From the NCBI GenBank assembly GCA_035762425.1, contig DASTOW010000303.1:1-10950 (forward strand): 10,950 nt of DNA, given 5' to 3'. Made by a program: the position numbers and the translations under genes. This document shows positions 7,115-10,950 of this stretch, piece by piece; positions within the stretch are counted from its first letter, which is position 1, and the number at the start of each line of letters is the position of its first letter. This DNA is from AWTP1-13 sp035762425 (GTDB taxonomy: Bacteria > Pseudomonadota > Alphaproteobacteria > Rhizobiales > Hyphomicrobiaceae). The notes beneath the pieces were generated by a model. It did not search any database, was not told the origin of the DNA, and saw only the letters and a list, made by a program, of their open reading frames with translations.

Positions 7115-8062
7115 CTACTTGATGAAGCTGGCGTCCATGATGCCGGCGATGTCTGGTACCTGCTTGATGATGCCAACCTCCAGCAACAGGTCGGCCGCCT
7201 CCTTGGAGAACGCCTGCAACTCGCCGTCGAAGAACTTCTGGTTCGCCGCCTTGTCCTGCCAGCGCAGATACTTGGCGGAGTTGCCGAACTGCTCGCCGGT
7301 CTGCTTCACGTCGGCGCCCATGATCTCGTAGGCCTTGGCCTGCTCCTTGCCGATCATGGCGACCGCCTGGAAGTAGCTGTCGGCCAGCGCCTTTGCCGCC
7401 TTGGAATTGTCAGCCAGGAATTTCGGCGTGCAGCCGAAGGTATCCATGATCATCGGATAGTCGAGCGTGGTGGCGATGATCTTGCCCTTGTCGGGCGCGG
7501 CGCGCACCGCCGACAGGTAGGGCTCGTAGGTCATGGCCGCATCGTTCTGCCCCGCGATGAAGGCCGTGGCGGCGGCCGCCGGCTCGAGATTGACGATGGT
7601 CACGTCCTTCACCGACATGCCGTTCTTCTTCAGGAACCAGGCGAGCGTGAAGTACGGCGCCGTGCCGGGTGCCGAAGCCGCCACCGTCTTGCCTTTCAGG
7701 GCCTTGATCGAGGCGATGTCGTTGCGCACAGCCATGCCGTCCGCGCCATACGACTTGTCGAGCTGGAAGATCTGCTTGGTGGCAACGCCATTAGCATTCC
7801 ACACAACCCAGGTCTCGACCGTCGTGGCGGCGCACTGGATGTCGCCCGAAGCAATGGCCAGATGCCGATCCTTCTGGGGGATCTTCTTGATGGACACGTC
7901 GAGGCCGTTGGCCTTGAAGATACCGGCCTCCTTGGCCAGCGTCAGGGGTGCAAAGCCGGTCCACCCCGAGATACCGATCGCGACCTGGGTTTCCTGGGCC
8001 GACGCGGTTCCGCACAAGCCGATCAGGGCAGTGAGTACGGTGGCCCTCATCAGATGACGCAT
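7115..8062 (-). CDS. NitT/TauT-family ABC transporter periplasmic substrate-binding protein
   Basis: This protein captures the substrate in the periplasm and delivers it to the permease. It is 315 residues. The N-terminus is a clear Sec signal peptide: basic MRHLMR, a hydrophobic core to about residue 17, and an Ala-Ser-Ala cleavage site after residue 22. The mature part starts with the family pattern GISGWTGFAPLTLAKEAGIF followed by GLDV, as in SsuA/NMT1-like binding proteins. It also has the usual SGDIQCAATTVE segment, the LKGKTVAASAPGTAPYF strand-loop and the DAAMTYEPYLS segment. The ATG at 8062 is preceded by AGGAG (8075-8071) with an 8-base spacer. An in-frame ATG at 8278 is rejected because it would bury the signal peptide and run into dctM. 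The ligand cannot be told; next to hut, a histidine-pathway compound or another nitrogen compound is possible. Confidence 0.92.
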   Translation of the reverse strand: MRHLMRATVLTALIGLCGTASAQETQVAIGISGWTGFAPLTLAKEAGIFKANGLDVSIKKIPQKDRHLAIASGDIQCAATTVETWVVWNANGVATKQIFQLDKSYGADGMAVRNDIASIKALKGKTVAASAPGTAPYFTLAWFLKKNGMSVKDVTIVNLEPAAAATAFIAGQNDAAMTYEPYLSAVRAAPDKGKIIATTLDYPMIMDTFGCTPKFLADNSKAAKALADSYFQAVAMIGKEQAKAYEIMGADVKQTGEQFGNSAKYLRWQDKAANQKFFDGELQAFSKEAADLLLEVGIIKQVPDIAGIMDASFIK

Positions 8063-8086
8063 GAAATTTTCTCCTACAAAGGAACG

Positions 8087-8174
8087 ATCTGTGCGGACGG
8101 TATTGCCAATCAGGCAAGCCTGTCCAGCAAGGATGTGGCGTTGCGATGTCGCGCTGCCCAAACGGTGCACAGAT
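8087..8174. repeat. Outer 8-base inverted repeat upstream of the ABC binding-protein gene
   Basis: ATCTGTGC (8087-8094) and GCACAGAT (8167-8174) are perfect reverse complements, 72 bases apart, and they bracket the inner palindrome at 8095-8125. An 8-base match in a gap this size could arise by chance. It may mark paired operator half-sites or the base of a looped transcript leader. Confidence 0.35.
8095..8125. promoter_or_regulatory. Imperfect 31-base palindrome, candidate operator for the ABC genes
   Basis: The arms GGACGGTATTGCC (8095-8107) and GGCAAGCCTGTCC (8113-8125) pair at 10 of 13 positions around a 5-base centre. The inner core TTGCC-N5-GGCAA (8103-8117) is perfect. The site lies 33-63 bases upstream of the binding-protein ATG, where a promoter or operator is expected. 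On the minus strand a TTGCTG at 8130-8125 could be a -35 box but no good -10 follows. The regulator is unknown. Confidence 0.4.
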
Positions 8175-8196
8175 TGACGCCAAATGAGACGGCGCG

Positions 8197-8219
8197 CCGG
8201 CCTTTGCCTGCTCGGCCGG
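8197..8219 (-). terminator. Possible hairpin just after the dctM-like stop codon
   Basis: CCGGCC (8197-8202) pairs with GGCCGG (8214-8219) around an 11-base loop, starting directly after the stop codon of the TRAP large subunit. The stem is GC-rich but no T-run follows on the minus strand, so it may be a weak terminator, an RNA-stabilising hairpin, or chance. Confidence 0.3.
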
Positions 8220-9539
8220 TCACGCCAGTACCCGCGGCAGCCACGTGGCGATCTCGGGCACCACCAGCAGCAGGGCAAGCAGCAGCAGGCTGAGCACGAT
8301 GTAGGGTATCACGGCCTGGAAGATATGGGCCATGGTGACCTCGGGCGGCGCCACGCCTCGCATGGTCATCAGCAGCAGACCATGTGGCGGCAGCAGCAGG
8401 CCAAGCTGCATGCAGATAAGAAACAACACGCCAAACCAGATGGGGTCGATGCCCAGCCGCTGCACCAGCGGCATGAAAACGGGAAGCGTGATCAACATCA
8501 TGCTGACCTGGTCGACGAAGATGCCGAGGAAGATCAGGATGGCCATCATGAGGGCAACGACCATCAGCGGCGTGAGGCCCTGGGCCATGATAGCCGATAC
8601 CATCCCCTCGGTGGCACCTGAGAAGCTCAGGATTTGCGAGAAGGTAGTCGCGCCCAGGATGATGAACAGGATCATGCCCGAGATGGCGACCGTCCCCTCG
8701 AGCGATTTCTTGAGTGCGGTCAGCGTCATCGAGCGATAGGCGATGGCCATGACGATGGTCGCGAAAGCGCCAAGCGCGGCTGATTCCGTCGGCGTCGCTA
8801 GTCCACCCGACATGGCGCCGACAACCACGGCAAAAATTCCGACCAGCGGCACCACGTACACGAGCAGCAGCTTGACGCTCTCGCCCGCCGGCCGCTCGGC
8901 GATCGTGCCGGGCGGGGCCAGCGCCGGCGAAACATGCGCACGCACCATAATGTAGCAGACGAAGGCAACCGAGAGCATCAGCCCCGGGACGATGCCGCCG
9001 ATCAGCAGCTTCGAGATGGAGATGCCGGACAGGCTACCAAGCAGAACCGTCAGCGCCGATGGCGGGATCAGCATGTCGACGGCACCGATCGCCATGATCG
9101 GTCCCGCCGCCATGGTCGGATGATAGCCGCGCGCCAGCATGACCGGCAGCATCAGCGAGCCGAGCATGGCCGTGGTGGCGATGGTCGACCCCGAAATTGC
9201 CGAGAACACCGTACCTGCAATCACCGCCACCACCGCCAGGCGGCCCGGCACACGGCGGATCAATCCCTCCACCCCGTCGATGACCTTGAGCGCCAGGCCG
9301 GTGTGGAACAGCACCTCACCCATCAGGATGAAAAGCGGGATCGGCGTAAGCGAGAAATTGACGACCGACACCACGCTGTTGCGCACCACCTGCAGCAGCC
9401 CGGGCTCGCCGCCGAGAAACAGCCAGGCGCCGACGATATTGATGGCAATGAACGACAAGGCGACCGGCATGCCGATCAGGAGCAGGACCGTCGACCCGCC
9501 CAGCAGCAGCAGGGCCGCCATCTGCCAGGACATGATCAT
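8220..9539 (-). CDS. dctM: TRAP transporter large membrane subunit (DctM family)
   Basis: This is the large transport subunit of a tripartite ATP-independent periplasmic importer, which moves its substrate across the inner membrane with sodium. The 439-residue protein is hydrophobic along its length with about eleven to twelve membrane stretches. DctM hallmarks are present: SAISGSTIATTAMLGSLMLP (113-132), the GSTIATTA part belonging to a sodium-site hairpin; DMLIPPSALTVLLG (155-168); GGLATPTESAALGAF (245-259), the second repeat's equivalent; and FVDQVSMMLITLPVFMPL (341-358). I start at the ATG at 9539; another ATG lies two codons on, at 9533. An ATG at 9620 would overlap dctQ and add an arginine-rich 27-residue tail unlike this family. 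The gap to the dctQ stop is 49 bases. Substrate not determined. Confidence 0.93.
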   Translation of the reverse strand: MIMSWQMAALLLLGGSTVLLLIGMPVALSFIAINIVGAWLFLGGEPGLLQVVRNSVVSVVNFSLTPIPLFILMGEVLFHTGLALKVIDGVEGLIRRVPGRLAVVAVIAGTVFSAISGSTIATTAMLGSLMLPVMLARGYHPTMAAGPIMAIGAVDMLIPPSALTVLLGSLSGISISKLLIGGIVPGLMLSVAFVCYIMVRAHVSPALAPPGTIAERPAGESVKLLLVYVVPLVGIFAVVVGAMSGGLATPTESAALGAFATIVMAIAYRSMTLTALKKSLEGTVAISGMILFIILGATTFSQILSFSGATEGMVSAIMAQGLTPLMVVALMMAILIFLGIFVDQVSMMLITLPVFMPLVQRLGIDPIWFGVLFLICMQLGLLLPPHGLLLMTMRGVAPPEVTMAHIFQAVIPYIVLSLLLLALLLVVPEIATWLPRVLA

Positions 9540-9588
9540 GGCGAACCACCGCTGCCGGATGCCTGCCGCGCGCCGGCGCAGCGCTCTC

Positions 9589-10104
9589 TCATGACGCCGA
9601 CACCGCCTCCGAGCGCGCAATCCGTTCGCCGCGTCCCAGGCGATGGATGCGGAACACGAACTCGACCGTGAACAACAGGAATGTCACAGGCAAGGGTGCC
9701 AGCAGCCACCATTCCGGCATCACCAAGGTCTTGATGCTCACGGCGCCGGTCAGATAGCTGGAGACGGTTACTTTGGCCCCGTACCAGACGAAATACAGGC
9801 AGCAGGCAAGACCCAAGACATCGCCAACCCACTCCAGTTGCCAGGCGCGTCGCGGCGGCAGTGCCCTGAGCAGGATGTCGACACGAATGTGCCGGCCCTG
9901 GCGCAGAAGCCAGGGGCCGGTCATCAGCGTGATGAGATAGAGGATGTCTTCGGACACCTCGTTGCTCCAGGCAATGCCCCGAAGCCCAAGGTTGCGCAAC
10001 GCTACGTCGCCGGTGATGATCAGCATCATCGCCAGCACCAGCAGGCAGGACAGCCCCATCATGGCGTTGAGCAGGTGCTCCTGAAGGCGCGAGAGACGCT
10101 GCAT
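9589..10104 (-). CDS. dctQ: TRAP transporter small membrane subunit (DctQ family)
   Basis: The small integral-membrane partner of DctM is needed for TRAP transport. The protein is 171 residues with four membrane segments at roughly 14-33, 50-68, 94-113 and 133-153. It shows the DctQ pattern: an Arg after the first helix (ALRN), the acidic helix start WSNEVSEDILYLITL (46-60), and the family block RQGRHIRVDILL (68-79). The ATG at 10104 is preceded by GGGAGGG (minus strand, about 10111-10117) at a good distance. It lies between dctP and dctM, the common TRAP order. These subunits are poorly conserved in sequence, so the call leans on the RHIRVD motif, topology and context. Confidence 0.9.
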   Translation of the reverse strand: MQRLSRLQEHLLNAMMGLSCLLVLAMMLIITGDVALRNLGLRGIAWSNEVSEDILYLITLMTGPWLLRQGRHIRVDILLRALPPRRAWQLEWVGDVLGLACCLYFVWYGAKVTVSSYLTGAVSIKTLVMPEWWLLAPLPVTFLLFTVEFVFRIHRLGRGERIARSEAVSAS

Positions 10105-10125
10105 GGGAATCCCTCCCGCCGATCA

Positions 10126-10142
10126 CCGACCATAAGGACCGG
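10126..10142 (-). other. Small hairpin between the dctP-like and dctQ-like genes
   Basis: On the minus-strand transcript, six pairs (including two G-U) form between CCGGTC and GGTCGG around a 5-base loop, inside the 50-base gap. It may slow 3' decay of the binding-protein message and so favour its expression, as seen in some importer operons. This is inference from a short, weak stem. Confidence 0.25.
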
Positions 10143-10154
10143 CTTCTCCCTCCC

Positions 10155-10950
10155 TCACTTGGAGAAGAATTCCTTCAGCTTGGGTCCGTGCTCCGGGCTT
10201 TGCTTGATGACGCCCTCCCAACCTGTCGCATAGGCTTTTGCTCGGAAGGATTGTGCCTCATCGGCGGAGAAAGTGATGGTCTCGATGCCGGACGCCTTTT
10301 GCCGCTCGACCTCGGCGGCGTTGTGCTTGGCCCAGTCGGTGCCCTCGGTCTCGAGCCACTGTGCGGCCTCGGTCACCACCTTGCGCTGGGCGTCGTTGAG
10401 CTTGTTCCAGGCGTCCTTGTTGACGATCACGCTGACCTCGACGTTGTAGAAGCCCGGATCGACGCGATACTTGGTCTTCTCCTGCCAGCCGAGCTCGAAG
10501 ATGCCGTGGATCGGCCAGCCGTAGCCATCCACCACACCGCGCTCCAGCGCCGTGTAGACCTCGCCGGGCGCTGTCTGCACGACCGTCGCGCCAAGCGCGG
10601 AGAAGAAATCGCGATAGACCGGCGTGATGCGAATCTTGAGGCCGTTCAGGTCCGGCTTGGTGATCGGCTTCGTCAGATAAAGATGAAACGGCGAGTCGTT
10701 GGCGTAGCGGGCCAGGAAGATCGCATTCATCTTCTGATCGTAGAGCTTCGCCATGTAGTCGAACGCGCCACTCTTGCGCAGCTCGGCCATGGGCCGCTCG
10801 GTCAGCTTCCAGGCATCGGCTTCGGGCATGACGTTGGTGTAGAAGGCGCCGGTCACGAAAGCCATGTCGACCACGCCGTTCTTGAGCGCGGTGCCGACCT
10901 CGAACGGCGGCATCGCCTTCGGGCCGCCAATGAAATTGATCTGGACGCTG
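10155..10950 (-). CDS. dctP: TRAP transporter periplasmic substrate-binding protein (DctP family), 5' end cut by the window
   Basis: This protein binds the substrate in the periplasm for the DctQM pair. The frame stays open to the right edge at 10950, so 264 full codons are visible and the signal peptide and first part of the N-lobe are missing. An ATG at 10913 exists, but the frame continues upstream as INFIGGPKAMPPFEVGTAL, which is typical DctP sequence, so it is not the start. Family features include GTALKNGVVDMAF (equivalent of the P-lobe sorting segment), LNGLKIRITP, whose Arg is the residue that usually salt-bridges a ligand carboxylate, and APGEVYTALERGVVDGYGWP, the domain-II binding segment. 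The conserved Arg suggests a carboxylic-acid ligand, but the exact one cannot be told. The stop is 50 bases before the dctQ start. Confidence 0.9.
   Translation of the reverse strand, partial: SVQINFIGGPKAMPPFEVGTALKNGVVDMAFVTGAFYTNVMPEADAWKLTERPMAELRKSGAFDYMAKLYDQKMNAIFLARYANDSPFHLYLTKPITKPDLNGLKIRITPVYRDFFSALGATVVQTAPGEVYTALERGVVDGYGWPIHGIFELGWQEKTKYRVDPGFYNVEVSVIVNKDAWNKLNDAQRKVVTEAAQWLETEGTDWAKHNAAEVERQKASGIETITFSADEAQSFRAKAYATGWEGVIKQSPEHGPKLKEFFSK

Noticed and set aside
8093..8109. Sigma54-like -24/-12 element upstream of the ABC binding protein (TGGCA ... GC on the minus strand)
   Set aside because: The GG-to-GC spacing is off by one base and the -12 TTGC is missing.
9540..9620. Longer start for the dctM-like gene at 9620
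   Set aside because: It would add an arginine-rich 27-residue tail and overlap dctQ by 32 bases; the family normally begins shortly before the first membrane helix, as from 9539.
8934..9671. 245-codon plus-strand open frame across dctM
   Set aside because: Composition is dominated by Arg, His, Asp and Gln, typical of antisense to a hydrophobic membrane protein; dctM motifs are intact on the minus strand.
157..10950. A novel defence, mobile or otherwise undescribed system
   Set aside because: Every long open stretch is accounted for by hut enzymes and two known transporter types; no transposase, integrase, repeat array or orphan domain was seen.

Overview
The window is GC-rich, densely coded and typical of a proteobacterial chromosome. 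The product types fit the metabolically versatile alpha- or betaproteobacteria: a five-enzyme histidine-utilisation route, a NitT/TauT-type ABC importer and a TRAP importer. The lineage is inferred from gene content and codon style only; no rRNA or marker gene is present. No tRNA, rRNA, CRISPR array, insertion sequence or broken gene was found.

Left half, plus strand: a short non-coding leader (1-156) precedes four tightly packed genes, hutI - hutH - hutG - hutU (157-5394). hutI/hutH and hutG/hutU overlap by 4 bases, and hutH/hutG are 2 bases apart, so they almost certainly form one transcript. HutH deaminates histidine to urocanate, HutU hydrates it to imidazolone propionate, and HutI opens the ring to formiminoglutamate. 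HutG here is the N-formylglutamate amidohydrolase type, not the ureohydrolase-type formiminoglutamase. The pathway therefore needs a formiminoglutamate deiminase (HutF), which is not in this window and probably lies nearby or elsewhere. The regulator HutC is also absent.

Right half, minus strand, converging on hut with a 34-base gap: reading from the right edge leftwards, there is a TRAP transporter (dctP-like binding protein cut by the window edge, then dctQ-like and dctM-like membrane subunits; 10950-8220), a 157-base gap with inverted repeats, then a NitT/TauT-family ABC importer (periplasmic binding protein, permease, ATPase; 8062-5429). The ABC genes sit beside hut and could import a histidine-pathway or other nitrogen compound, but their substrate cannot be read from the sequence. 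The TRAP substrate is also unknown, probably an organic acid.

The coding content is ordinary and well explained. No undescribed system is evident. The points worth a second look are the nested inverted repeats upstream of the ABC binding protein, the palindromes in the hut leader, the physical association of hut with this ABC importer, and the absence of hutF.
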